Shown: one piece after another, positions 1 to 6,561 of the stretch
How the letters are laid out: every line of letters starts with the position of its first letter
Numbering within the stretch: position 1 is the stretch's first letter
The notes under the pieces: generated by a model
Told to the model about the DNA's origin: nothing
The model's database searches: none
The model's input: only the letters and a program-made list of their open reading frames with translations
NCBI GenBank assembly: GCA_964548225.1
Contig: CAZJQP010000122.1
Span: 1-10,082, forward strand
DNA: 10,082 nt
Direction of reading: 5' to 3'
Source: CALMEH01 sp964548225
GTDB taxonomy: Bacteria > Acidobacteriota > Blastocatellia > Pyrinomonadales > Pyrinomonadaceae
Translations under genes and position numbers: made by a program

Positions 1-637
1 TTTGCTCCTTTCTAATCACCAACAAACCGTCGCGCACGGCAAACAAAATATTGCTGACTCGTTCGTCCGCTTGGATTTTTTTGCTAAATTCACGCAGGGC
101 AACCGTGCTTTCATCGTCGTTCGCTTCGATGTCCAAAACCTTTCCGCTCCACAAAACATTGTCCGCCAAAATTATTCCGCCAACGCGCATTTTCGGAAAA
201 ATCAAATCAAAATAGTTCGCATAATTCGGCTTGTCAGCATCAATAAAAACCAAATCAAAAACTTCGTCCAAAGTCGGAATAATTTCCAGTGCATTACCTA
301 AACGTCCGTCAATTTTCTCGTTCAGCGAAGATTTCGCCCAAAAACTTTTCGCAATTTCGTGTGTTTCCGGTTGAATGTCAAGCGTAAAAATCTTGCCGTC
401 GTCCGTCAAACCTTCTGCCAAACAAAGCGCGGAATAACCCATATAAGTTCCGATTTCCAAAATGCGTTTCGGTGCAAGCATTTTGCTGAACATCGCCAGC
501 AAACGTCCTTGGTAAAAACCTGAAAGCATTGATTTATCAGGGCGTTCGCTAAATGTTTTCTGTAAAAGTTCGGTCAAAATCCCACTTTCCGCCGAAGTAT
601 GAAGTTCTGCGTAATCTTGAATTTCTTTACTAATCAT
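1..637 (-). CDS. SAM-dependent O-methyltransferase (class I, catechol/caffeoyl-CoA type), 3' end cut by window
   Basis: Translating the minus strand from ATG 637-635 gives 212 codons without a stop, so the gene runs off the left edge. Family members are about 210-220 aa, so few residues are probably missing. The SAM-binding motif I is EIGTYMGYSA (residues 61-70), with acidic D87 ending strand 2. FIDADK (131-136) and LADN (157-160) match the metal- and catechol-binding Asp/Asp/Asn set of the cation-dependent methyltransferase_3 family (COG4122), which methylates vicinal hydroxyls of catechol-like compounds. The start ATG overlaps the stop of the preceding DUF3303 reading frame (ATGA, 637-634), which implies translational coupling; no independent Shine-Dalgarno is visible. 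The substrate is not readable from sequence. A catechol-capping role would fit the upstream dioxygenase and quinone-reductase-like genes, but that is inference. Confidence 0.9.
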   Translation of the reverse strand, partial: MISKEIQDYAELHTSAESGILTELLQKTFSERPDKSMLSGFYQGRLLAMFSKMLAPKRILEIGTYMGYSALCLAEGLTDDGKIFTLDIQPETHEIAKSFWAKSSLNEKIDGRLGNALEIIPTLDEVFDLVFIDADKPNYANYFDLIFPKMRVGGIILADNVLWSGKVLDIEANDDESTVALREFSKKIQADERVSNILFAVRDGLLVIRKEQ

Positions 638-900
638 AATCTTGTTGCAATTTTTTCCCCTGCCTCGTTTGAACTCATCACGGGAATAATTTCAAAATCT
701 GCCAAGTCGCTCCATTTAGCCATCCATTCATCAAAAAGGCGCACGTCATCAGTTTCCATCAGTTGAAAACAACGCTTGAATTCTACGTCAATCCAACTCG
801 AAACATAGTTCAAACCGTCAGGCATCATTCGTCCTTTTTCACGAAATCAGCGATAAATTTCCACTTCGTCTCTAAAATTTTCGACGACCATATAAAGCAT
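634..900 (-). pseudogene. DUF3303 family protein interrupted by an in-frame TGA (open part 634-828)
   Basis: Reading from ATG 900-898 gives MLYMVVENFRDEVEIYR, then TGA at 849-847, then FREKGRMMPDGLNYVSSWID and on to a stop at 636-634. Both sides of the TGA match the DUF3303 pattern in one frame: N-terminal strand, 'YxRFREKGR' segment, 'ARCFQLMETDD'-like core and 'WxDLxDFEIIPV'. Total length is 88 residues plus the interruption, the usual family length. Relatives carry a charged residue, often Arg, where the TGA lies, so one CGA-to-TGA change explains it. The part after the stop is open from ATG 828 (64 aa) and has an AAAAGGA stretch just before that ATG, so reinitiation could yield an N-terminally shortened protein. 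It lies 12 bp after DUF5335 and overlaps the O-methyltransferase start by 4 nt. Molecular function is unknown. It may be a pseudogene, a sequencing error or a reinitiated product. Confidence 0.8.
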
Positions 901-912
901 CACAAATTGTCT

Positions 913-1281
913 TTACGAAACACCGTCAACCCTTGATTCCATTCGCAAACTTATCAGAGTGTTTTGGTCATCTGTAATTTCCAAAATGTCCTCGCTTCCG
1001 TCGGTGTCATATTGCACAGAGATTCCGCGCACATTCGTTATTATGTCGCGTGTTTTTTCGGCGTTTTTGTTACTACGGTCAATACGAATAACCTCAACCG
1101 AGTTATCATTGCCCTCAGTTTTCAGCGAAATTCCTTCAAGATGCCTTTCTTTTGCTTCTTCTTCGACAACGCCATTGATTCTGAAAACATCAAAACGCGC
1201 CCGCCGATTATAGTTGCGTGTCGAAAATTCATTTAAAAATTCTTTCCAATTAATCGGTTCTATTTGTATTATTTCACTCAT
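913..1281 (-). CDS. DUF5335 family protein
   Basis: This 122-aa soluble protein has no signal peptide or membrane segment. It matches the DUF5335 layout: an N-terminal W-x-E-F segment (INWKEFLNEFS, about residues 10-20), a middle 'E-x-x-LEGIS' segment (about 46-51), and a C-terminal half of alternating strands with many acidic residues. Family function is unknown. The start at ATG 1281 is supported by a GGAG Shine-Dalgarno 9 nt upstream, and the gene begins 18 bp after the MDR dehydrogenase stop, so it is probably cotranscribed. It is followed after 12 bp by the interrupted DUF3303 gene. No catalytic motif is visible. Family assignment rests on the recognised sequence pattern, and the role in this operon is open. 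Confidence 0.72.
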   Translation of the reverse strand: MSEIIQIEPINWKEFLNEFSTRNYNRRARFDVFRINGVVEEEAKERHLEGISLKTEGNDNSVEVIRIDRSNKNAEKTRDIITNVRGISVQYDTDGSEDILEITDDQNTLISLRMESRVDGVS

Positions 1282-1299
1282 ATATTTTTTCTCCGTTCA

Positions 1300-2307
1300 T
1301 TAAACTTTCACCACAATTTTGCCGAAATGAGAACCGCTTTCCATATATCTAAGCGCGTCTTTTACTTGATTAAATTCAAAAACTTTATCAATCACGGGCT
1401 TGATACGATTGGCGGAAATCAAACGGTTCATATCTTCAAACATCTGCCGCGAACCGACAAAAATCCCGTGCATTTTTATTGATTTCTGCAAAATCGAAAC
1501 CGGATTTACACCTTCGCCGTTGCCGGACAAAACACCGATAACCGCGATATGTCCGCCCATTTTAACTGCCGCGACCGATTTTCGCATCGTGCCTGCGCCG
1601 CCGACTTCAATAATCGAATCAACGCCGCGTTTTTCGGTTAATTCCAACACGGCTTTGTCCCAATCCTCGCGTTCACGATAGTTTATCAATTCATCTGCGC
1701 CAAGTTCTTTGGCTTTTTGCAGTTTTTCATCGCTCGAAGATGTAATAATCGTTTTTGCGCCGAAATGCGAGGCAAATTGAAGCGCGAAAATCGAAACTCC
1801 GCCCGTGCCTTGAAGCAAAACCGTGTCATCAGCGCGAAGTTTTCCCGATTCAAAAAGTGCGTGATAAGCCGTTACGCCCGCACACGGTAAAGTTGCCGCT
1901 TCTTCATAATTCAAATTGTCTGGAATGCAAACCAAACCGTTTTCGTCAAACGCGCCGAACTCGCGCAAAACGCCGTCAATATCGCCGCCGAGCGCAGTTC
2001 GCGCTTTGGAAAAATCAACTTCGCCGTCCAACCAACCTTGCATAAAAATCGGCATCACACGATCACCGATTCTAAATTTCGTAACCTCCGAACCAACCGC
2101 GACAACTTCGCCCGCGCCGTCCGAAAAAGGCACAAGCGGCATTTTCAGTTTCGGATTATACCAGCCTTTAACCATCATCAAATCACGATAATTCAACGAA
2201 AAGGCGTGAAATTTCACCAAAACTTCCCGCTCCTTCGGCTCAGGCGTTTCGCGTTCGACCAACGCCAGATTTTCTATTCCGAATGCTTGTATTTCGTAAG
2301 TTTTCAT
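1300..2307 (-). CDS. Zinc-independent MDR-family NAD(P)-dependent alcohol dehydrogenase / quinone oxidoreductase
   Basis: This 335-aa protein is of normal length for the medium-chain dehydrogenase/reductase superfamily (COG0604). The GroES-like N-terminal domain contains LNYRDLMMVKG (38-48) and PFSDGAGEVVAVG (60-72). The Rossmann domain has the glycine-rich QGTGGVS (166-172), and the second strand ends in TSSSDEK (189-195), which suggests NADP(H) use. The four-cysteine structural zinc site and catalytic Cys/His pair of classical alcohol dehydrogenases are absent, so it belongs to the zinc-free quinone-reductase-like group. It probably reduces quinones, enones or aldehydes in the cytoplasm; the exact substrate is not predictable. 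The start ATG lacks a clear Shine-Dalgarno and sits 78 bp after the dioxygenase gene, in a gap holding an inverted repeat. It is probably part of the redox operon headed by the Rrf2 regulator. Confidence 0.9.
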   Translation of the reverse strand: MKTYEIQAFGIENLALVERETPEPKEREVLVKFHAFSLNYRDLMMVKGWYNPKLKMPLVPFSDGAGEVVAVGSEVTKFRIGDRVMPIFMQGWLDGEVDFSKARTALGGDIDGVLREFGAFDENGLVCIPDNLNYEEAATLPCAGVTAYHALFESGKLRADDTVLLQGTGGVSIFALQFASHFGAKTIITSSSDEKLQKAKELGADELINYREREDWDKAVLELTEKRGVDSIIEVGGAGTMRKSVAAVKMGGHIAVIGVLSGNGEGVNPVSILQKSIKMHGIFVGSRQMFEDMNRLISANRIKPVIDKVFEFNQVKDALRYMESGSHFGKIVVKV

Positions 2308-2319
2308 TTTAAATTTTGT

Positions 2320-2381
2320 CCGCGAAAAATGCTCAAATTACCAAAAAAACAGAAATTCCGTTCGTTCAGCATATTTCGCGG
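2320..2381. repeat. Imperfect 14-bp inverted repeat in the dioxygenase-dehydrogenase gap
   Basis: CCGCGAAAAATGCT at 2320-2333 pairs with AGCATATTTCGCGG at 2368-2381 with one mismatch (13 of 14), separated by 34 bp. It nearly fills the 78-bp gap. No T-run follows the stem in the direction of transcription, so it is not a typical intrinsic terminator. It may be an mRNA processing or stability hairpin, or a remnant repeat. Confidence 0.55.
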
Positions 2382-2385
2382 GATT

Positions 2386-3144
2386 TTAGTTTCCGATAAT
2401 AAAAGATGTCATCGAAATTGATCCCAATTCGACGGCATCGTTAAAAGTTTCGATTTTTTCGCCCTTATTTTTCAACGCCAAAACATAAAGTAAAGGCAAA
2501 TAATGTTCGGGCGTGGGAATTCCGGTTTGAACTTCGTTATTCAGAGTTTGATAATTTATCAAACTCTCGTATTCGTCCGCGAAAACCAAATTCTTTAAGG
2601 TTTCGTTTGCCCGAATTGCCCAATCGTTGCCTGTTTTTTGCCGAAAATTTATCAAGCGTAAATTATGAACGATGTTGCCGCTTCCGATTATCAAAACATT
2701 TTGGTTTCGCAAAAATCGTAATTCTTCGGCTAATTGAAAATGCTGTTCGGCAGTTTTTTTTCTGTCCAGACTTATTTGAATTACCGGCACGTCCGCCTTC
2801 GGATAAATATGCCGCAAAACCGCCCAAGTCCCGTGGTCTAAACCCCATTCATAATTAAGATTTACGGAAGTTTTTTCCGCAATTTCCTTCGCCAATTCAG
2901 GATTGCCCGAAGCATTATATTCAACTTCAAAAAGTGCTTGCGGAAAACCGTAAAAATCATAAATCGTGCGTGGATTTTTCATTGCCGTAACTTTTGTCCC
3001 GACGGTTTCCCAATGCGCCGAAATCACGACAACCGTTTTCGGTTTCGGCAATTTCTCACCGAGATTCCGCCAATTTTCCGCGTATTCGCTCTCTTCTATC
3101 GCATACATCGGATTGCCGTGTCCGACAAAAACTACGGGCATCAT
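2386..3144 (-). CDS. ygiD: Class III extradiol ring-cleavage dioxygenase, YgiD/DODA (LigB-like) family
   Basis: This 252-aa protein matches the 4,5-DOPA dioxygenase extradiol family in length and motifs. FVGHGNPMYAI (6-16) carries the first metal-ligand His (H9). VVVISAHWET (38-47) carries H44. GLDHGTW (101-107) carries the likely catalytic H104. IPTPEHYLPLLY (209-220) carries the third ligand region (H214). These assignments follow family knowledge; I see only the conserved residues. Members cleave catechol rings such as L-DOPA next to the hydroxyls, using a divalent metal (zinc or iron). Two adjacent ATGs (3144 and 3141) offer starts; the first lies 7 bp after the DoxX stop. The pairing with DoxX recalls Bacillus catD-catE, although CatE is an unrelated VOC-fold dioxygenase. 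The natural substrate here is unknown; a catechol or hydroquinone is a reasonable inference. Confidence 0.9.
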   Translation of the reverse strand: MMPVVFVGHGNPMYAIEESEYAENWRNLGEKLPKPKTVVVISAHWETVGTKVTAMKNPRTIYDFYGFPQALFEVEYNASGNPELAKEIAEKTSVNLNYEWGLDHGTWAVLRHIYPKADVPVIQISLDRKKTAEQHFQLAEELRFLRNQNVLIIGSGNIVHNLRLINFRQKTGNDWAIRANETLKNLVFADEYESLINYQTLNNEVQTGIPTPEHYLPLLYVLALKNKGEKIETFNDAVELGSISMTSFIIGN

Positions 3145-3151
3145 AAAAATC

Positions 3152-3547
3152 TTAATCTTTCTTTTTCAAAAGATTATCCAAACTCCATTCGCCGCCACCC
3201 GCGACAAACAGATAGAGAAAAACGAAACAATAAAGCGCGGCAAGTTCGCCTTTGTTGACCATCGGCAAAAACGCGCCTGTGCCATGAAACATCCAATAAG
3301 CTACTGCCATTGTTCCGCTCAAAATAAATGCTGTCCAACGGGTAAAAAGTCCGAGCAAAATCAATATTCCGCCGCCAAACTCCAAAATCGCCCCGACCAA
3401 CATAAAAGCCGACAATTCGCCGCCCGCTTTTTCCGAAGCCGGAAAATTAAATAATTTCTGCGAGCCGTGCCACAAAAACAAAAATCCCGTCATAAACCGT
3501 AAAACGCTCAGCATTTTCGGCTGCCAATTTGTCCAAAAGTCATTCAT
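3152..3547 (-). CDS. DoxX family integral membrane protein
   Basis: This protein of about 131 residues has the DoxX layout: four hydrophobic segments at roughly 10-32 (LRFMTGFLFLWHGSQKLF), 45-70 (FMLVGAILEFGGGILILLGLF), 72-92 (AFILSGTMAVAYWMFH) and 103-120 (ALYCFVFLYLFVAGGGEW). The 'WHGSQKL' turn after helix 1 and 'EFGGGILLLGL' in helix 2 are family hallmarks. Members sit in the cytoplasmic membrane and are linked to quinone or thiol redox in several bacteria; biochemical function is poorly defined. GGAG at 3559-3562 serves the ATG at 3547 (11-nt spacing) or an in-frame TTG at 3550 (8-nt spacing); I chose ATG. The dioxygenase gene starts 7 bp after the stop, so the two are almost certainly cotranscribed. 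Confidence 0.9.
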   Translation of the reverse strand: MNDFWTNWQPKMLSVLRFMTGFLFLWHGSQKLFNFPASEKAGGELSAFMLVGAILEFGGGILILLGLFTRWTAFILSGTMAVAYWMFHGTGAFLPMVNKGELAALYCFVFLYLFVAGGGEWSLDNLLKKKD

Positions 3548-3587
3548 CAATTTTTTTTCTCCATTTTTATTTCACCTGTGTTTATCC

Positions 3588-3607
3588 TATTTATCTGTGG
3601 ATAAATA
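3588..3607. other. AT-rich 8-bp hairpin containing a DnaA-box-like 9-mer
   Basis: TATTTATC (3588-3595) and GATAAATA (3600-3607) form a perfect stem around a 4-nt loop. On the minus strand, 3604-3596 reads TTATCCACA, identical to the classic DnaA-box consensus. It occurs alone inside an operon gap, so an origin is unlikely. The surrounding words (CCTGTGTTTATCC ... ATCTGTGGATAA) also resemble a common intergenic repeat of free-living bacteria, recalled from memory only. Confidence 0.35.
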
Positions 3608-3617
3608 TTCTTCAAAC

Positions 3618-4232
3618 TTAATGCGTCGCCGCGATTTCTTTAATTTCAATCCATTCGCTCAACAAAAATTCAAACTCATCTTGAATCGTCTGATTTTTAT
3701 CCGCATTATACCAGCGTTGCAGATTTTCCATCATTTGCGGTTTTTCCAGATTTTGCGCCCTCATTTCATAAAAATAATCCATCGCAATCTGCGGTCGCGG
3801 TCCCCAAGTTCCGATTTCCTGCAAAGTTTCCGCGTCGAGTGCAATCAATTTCGGAATCGAACGCGCATTGTTCGTCAAATATGCGTCCATTAATTCCAAA
3901 TTTTCATCACGCAAAATGTATCGCGTTTCAATAAACGGGCTTTCCGCCGCAATTTTTTCGATAATCGGAATGTTTTGCGCGGCATCACCGCACCAACCTT
4001 CCGTAATTATCAGCCAAATCATCTTTCGTTTATTATTTTGCAATTTTTCGCGCAAACTTTCATTTAGCAAAACCGTTTTTTCGAGTCTGTGCATTCGCTG
4101 ACGATTCAATTTGCCATAATTAAACATCGCTTCCGACTGATTTTCGCCCGTTGTTTTTCCGTCAAGCAATAAATCATCAATCAGCTTAATGTATTCCGCA
4201 TAACTCATTGACTTTTCGATATATTCTTTCAT
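3618..4232 (-). CDS. Thioredoxin-fold family protein with single-cysteine WCGD active-site motif
   Basis: From ATG 4232 the protein has 204 residues. An N-terminal helical region (1-70) precedes a thioredoxin-like domain: strand MIWLIITEGWCGDAAQN (71-87), central helix, 'ARSIPKLIALD' with the cis-Pro at P127 (123-133), and a final 'GTWGPRP' (141-147). This is the pattern of the Thioredoxin_9-like bacterial family. The usual CxxC is CGDA, so only C81 is present; that is normal for this family and suggests peroxidase-, monothiol- or binding-type chemistry, not classic disulfide reduction. An in-frame TTG at 4244 would add four residues but lies within the neighbouring inverted repeat; ATG is preferred. 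No good Shine-Dalgarno is seen. It sits between the PPOX-like and DoxX genes. A cytoplasmic redox role in the operon is inferred. Confidence 0.85.
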   Translation of the reverse strand: MKEYIEKSMSYAEYIKLIDDLLLDGKTTGENQSEAMFNYGKLNRQRMHRLEKTVLLNESLREKLQNNKRKMIWLIITEGWCGDAAQNIPIIEKIAAESPFIETRYILRDENLELMDAYLTNNARSIPKLIALDAETLQEIGTWGPRPQIAMDYFYEMRAQNLEKPQMMENLQRWYNADKNQTIQDEFEFLLSEWIEIKEIAATH

Positions 4233-4242
4233 TGTTTTTTTC

Positions 4243-4366
4243 AAGGCAGAAACCCGCGCGTAAGCAAGGGTGGAAACAATTTGCGATTTCGGATTTCGGA
4301 TTCAATTGCTCTAATATGTTAAATCCGAAAATTTTACACCCTTGCCTACGCGCGGGTTTCTGCCTT
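4243..4366. repeat. 30-bp near-perfect inverted repeat element with nested 10-bp inverted repeat
   Basis: The arms 4243-4272 and 4337-4366 are complementary at 29 of 30 positions (single mismatch A4263/C4346). The outer edges read AAGGCAGAAACCCGCGCG inward. The 64-bp AT-rich spacer holds TTTCGGATTT (4287-4296) pairing with AAATCCGAAA (4321-4330). The right arm overlaps the 3' end of the PPOX-like gene; the left arm stops 10 bp short of the thioredoxin-like ATG. It lacks a T-run on the minus strand, so it is not an ordinary terminator for the operon. It looks like a palindromic intergenic repeat or small non-autonomous element; no target-site duplication is evident. Confidence 0.85.
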
Positions 4367-4972
4367 TTCCTTTAATTTCTCAATTTCTTTTTCGAGCTTT
4401 TCGATATAATCGTTCATCGGCTGAACCATCGTTTTTATTTCATCAATCGTATAACGCGGCGTGATGTGTTGCGGACAATTCCAATCAAACGCCTCGATGT
4501 GCAAAATTATTGCTCTTTCAACCTTTGCTTTGTAATCTTTATCTTCAAGTTTTTCAATCAATTCCGGCACGTCCGCCGCGTCTTTGACTTCCGTTTCAGC
4601 CAAAATTTTCAAACGTCTCTGATTTGCATAATCCATCAAAAACAGCGCGACTTTTTTATTCGTCCGCAAATTTCCGACGCTGATGTATTGCAAATTTCCG
4701 CGAAAATCGGCAAAGCCCAAAGTTTTTTCATCCAAAACTTTCAAAAATCCGCGCTTGCCGCCGCGAAATTGGATATACGGCTGATCTTGTTCGCCGACCG
4801 TCGCCATATAAAAACCGTCGCGCGTTTCAATAAAATCAATTTCCGCATCGCTCAAAATCTCGTTTCGCACTTTGCCTTGCGCGATTTTTTCATACTGACG
4901 GCGCGAACCGTAACGCTCTTGCGCCGATTTCACGCCGTCGGTAAATGTTATGTCGTAAAATTTGTTTGACAT
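4346..4972 (-). CDS. Pyridoxamine 5'-phosphate oxidase (PPOX)-like FMN-binding family protein
   Basis: This 208-aa protein resembles the flavin-nucleotide-binding PPOX-related group (COG3576). The start is FYDITFTDGVKSAQERYGSR, followed by a split-barrel core: DFIETRDGFYMATVGEQDQPYIQFRGG (about 46-72), GFADFRGNLQYISVGNL (86-102) and KKVALFLMDYANQRRLKILAETEV (106-129). This matches FMN-binding strands and the 'NQRRLKI' segment of that family. The C-terminus is a charged helix, probably coiled coil (about 188-205). Likely cytoplasmic FMN protein acting on an unknown small molecule; true PNPOx activity is not implied. The last six codons and the TAG stop (4366-4346) lie within one arm of the 30-bp inverted repeat, so the C-terminal KAETRA probably derives from the repeat. 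A possible 28-codon ORF ends 2 bp upstream of its ATG. Confidence 0.87.
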   Translation of the reverse strand: MSNKFYDITFTDGVKSAQERYGSRRQYEKIAQGKVRNEILSDAEIDFIETRDGFYMATVGEQDQPYIQFRGGKRGFLKVLDEKTLGFADFRGNLQYISVGNLRTNKKVALFLMDYANQRRLKILAETEVKDAADVPELIEKLEDKDYKAKVERAIILHIEAFDWNCPQHITPRYTIDEIKTMVQPMNDYIEKLEKEIEKLKEKAETRA

Positions 4973-4974
4973 TT

Positions 4975-5061
4975 TTACTGCACCAATCTCTGCAAAATAT
5001 TGGCGAGCGGCAAAATCCGCAAATAAAACTCAATTAACTCCGAAATGATTTTTGCTTTCAT
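4975..5061 (-). CDS. Possible 28-aa small protein in the SDR-PPOX gap
   Basis: ATG 5061-5059 opens a 28-codon frame ending in TAA at 4977-4975. It starts MKAKIISELIEFYLRILPLA and then continues NILQRLVQ. It begins 11 bp after the SDR stop and ends 2 bp before the PPOX-like ATG, filling what would otherwise be a 100-bp gap. An AGG lies close before its ATG (spacing 4-5 nt, short). The peptide is an amphipathic or hydrophobic helix with Pro in the middle. It could be a small membrane-associated protein, a coupling ORF, or chance. I do not recognise it; conservation in relatives would decide. Confidence 0.4.
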   Translation of the reverse strand: MKAKIISELIEFYLRILPLANILQRLVQ

Positions 5062-5072
5062 AAAACCTAAAC

Positions 5073-5822
5073 TTAAATTTGCGTCAAACCACCGTCAACC
5101 ACTATTTCGCCGCCCAAAATATACGAAGATTCGTCCGAAGCCAGAAAGGTAATCGCTTTGGCAACTTCTTCCGCTTGCCCGAAACGTCCCATCGGCACGG
5201 CGTTTGCGACACCTTCGCCAAATTCGCCGGCTTGTTCCGCAGACAAATCCATCTTGCCGAAAATCGGCGTTTCAATCGGACCCGGACTGACGGCATTAAC
5301 ACGAATTTTGCGCCCGCCGAGTTCTGCTGACATCGTTCGCACAAACGAACGAACCGCCGCTTTGGTTGCCGCATAAACCGTCATTCCGGGAAAACCTTTG
5401 ACGTTCACGCCCGAAGTCGTCAAAACAATCGAAGCTCCGTCATTTAAGACCGGAAGACTTTTCTGCACCGTAAAAAGCACACCTTTGACATTGATGCCCA
5501 TTACTTTTTCGTAGTGATCTTCGTCAATTTGTTCGAGCGGACGCACATTGGCAACGCCCGCATTTGCCACGACAATATCAACTTTTCCGAATTTTTCATT
5601 AACCGTCGAAAAAAGATTTTCGAGGTCTGCCGAATTTGTAACATCGCCTTTAACCGCAATTGCATTTTCCGCGCCCAAAACCGTCAACGCATTATCAAGT
5701 GTTTCCTGCGAACGCCCGAAAATTGCTACTTTCGCGCCTTCATTCACAAAATCCTGTGCCGCCGCCAAACCGATACCGCTGTTTCCGCCCGTAATTACCG
5801 CTACTTTATTTGCTAATCTCAT
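5073..5822 (-). CDS. Short-chain dehydrogenase/reductase (SDR, classical)
   Basis: This 249-aa protein has all the hallmarks of classical SDRs. The cofactor motif is TGGNSGIG (11-18). R37 follows the second strand (FGRS), favouring NADP(H). D60 is in the adenine pocket. NAG sits at 87-89, and the catalytic set is N111, S137, Y150 and K154 (YAATK). PGPIETP (180-186) follows, and the C-terminal DGG segment is typical. It is cytoplasmic and probably tetrameric. Substrates of this FabG-like group cannot be read from sequence; carbonyl or quinone reduction would suit the neighbours. The start ATG is supported by AAGGA about 12 nt upstream. The gene begins 23 bp after the nitroreductase stop, so the two are very probably cotranscribed under the upstream Rrf2 operator. 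Confidence 0.93.
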   Translation of the reverse strand: MRLANKVAVITGGNSGIGLAAAQDFVNEGAKVAIFGRSQETLDNALTVLGAENAIAVKGDVTNSADLENLFSTVNEKFGKVDIVVANAGVANVRPLEQIDEDHYEKVMGINVKGVLFTVQKSLPVLNDGASIVLTTSGVNVKGFPGMTVYAATKAAVRSFVRTMSAELGGRKIRVNAVSPGPIETPIFGKMDLSAEQAGEFGEGVANAVPMGRFGQAEEVAKAITFLASDESSYILGGEIVVDGGLTQI

Positions 5823-5845
5823 TTTTTTTAGTTTCCTTATCTTTT

Positions 5846-6511
5846 TCAGATTCTTTCAATCAATTCATCTTGCGAAAAACGAACTTTCGGCAAATTCGCC
5901 AGCCAATCTTTTTCCGCATCACGATAACCAACCGCCGCCACAACAACTGCCGAATAATCCGTTAAACCCAATATTTCGTTAAATTGCGCCACGTCAAAAC
6001 CTTCCATCGGCGTTGCGTCAATGTCCAAAAGTGCCGCCGTTTGAAGCAAAAATCCGAGCGCGATATACGCTTGGCGCGAATTCCAGACTTCGACATAACC
6101 GCCGTCAACCGCTTTTTTCGCCGAACCTTTCATCACATTTTCGTAATTCGTCAAAGTTTCACGCGCAACACCGCGAACTTCCGTAATTCGGTCAACATAA
6201 TGCTCGATGTCGGCATCGGTCAAAGTTTTTTTATGTGCGAAAATGACAATATGCGATGCGTCCGTAATTTGTGATTGTCCCCAAGCCGCAGGTTTCAGTT
6301 TCTCCTTCATTTCCTGGTCGGTAACAACGATAAATTTATAAGGCTGAAGTCCGAAACTCGACGGCGCAAGCATCAAAGATTGTTCCAAAACTTCCCAATC
6401 TTCCGCCGAGATTTTCTTCGTTGCGTCATATTGTTTAGTGGCATAACGCCAATTTAATTTTTCCAAAATTGTTTCGTTTATTTGTTTTGTATTTTCCATT
6501 TCAACTTTCAT
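5846..6511 (-). CDS. NfsB-type oxygen-insensitive NAD(P)H nitroreductase / dihydropteridine reductase-like flavoprotein
   Basis: This 221-aa protein closely follows the NfsB pattern (E. coli NfsB is 217 aa). The N-terminal 'WRYATKQYDATKKIS' (21-35) is the FMN-phosphate-binding region; 'LMLAPSSFGLQPYKFIVV' and 'QSQITDASHIVIFA' follow in the first half. The C-terminal part has 'DIDATPMEGFD' and 'VVVAAVGYRDAEKDWLANLPKVR'. Such enzymes are FMN homodimers that reduce quinones and nitro compounds by two electrons. ATG 6511 has an AAAAAGG Shine-Dalgarno 7 nt upstream; an internal ATG (residue 5) is less well placed. It is the first gene after the Rrf2 regulator and is preceded by the second copy of the putative operator (6524-6546), so it is likely induced when the regulator releases. 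Confidence 0.92.
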   Translation of the reverse strand: MKVEMENTKQINETILEKLNWRYATKQYDATKKISAEDWEVLEQSLMLAPSSFGLQPYKFIVVTDQEMKEKLKPAAWGQSQITDASHIVIFAHKKTLTDADIEHYVDRITEVRGVARETLTNYENVMKGSAKKAVDGGYVEVWNSRQAYIALGFLLQTAALLDIDATPMEGFDVAQFNEILGLTDYSAVVVAAVGYRDAEKDWLANLPKVRFSQDELIERI

Positions 6512-6523
6512 AATTTAACCTTT

Positions 6524-6546
6524 TTGTAACTTAGTTTGATACAGTT
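6524..6546. promoter_or_regulatory. Putative Rrf2 operator in front of the nitroreductase
   Basis: On the plus strand this reads TTGTAACT-N8-TACAGTT with the dyad TGTA-N11-TACA. The same 15 fixed positions with the same N8 spacing recur, on the opposite strand, directly over the rrf2 promoter at 6982-7004. It lies in the 50-bp gap between the rrf2 stop and the nitroreductase ATG. No convincing -10/-35 pair could be fixed for a separate nitroreductase promoter. Confidence 0.6.
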
Positions 6547-6561
6547 TAGAACAAAATTTTT

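Noticed and set aside
2..301. Plus-strand ORFs across the window (for example 2-301, 4466-4969, 7911-8555)
   Set aside because: They mirror strong minus-strand genes with recognised families, have unlikely residue composition and no ribosome binding sites.
847..849. Selenocysteine codon in the DUF3303 gene
   Set aside because: The position is normally a charged residue, not Cys; no convincing SECIS hairpin is seen and no sel genes are present in the window.
4243..4366. Intrinsic terminator within the operon
   Set aside because: No T-run follows the stem on the minus strand and the 64-bp spacer is too long for a typical terminator loop.
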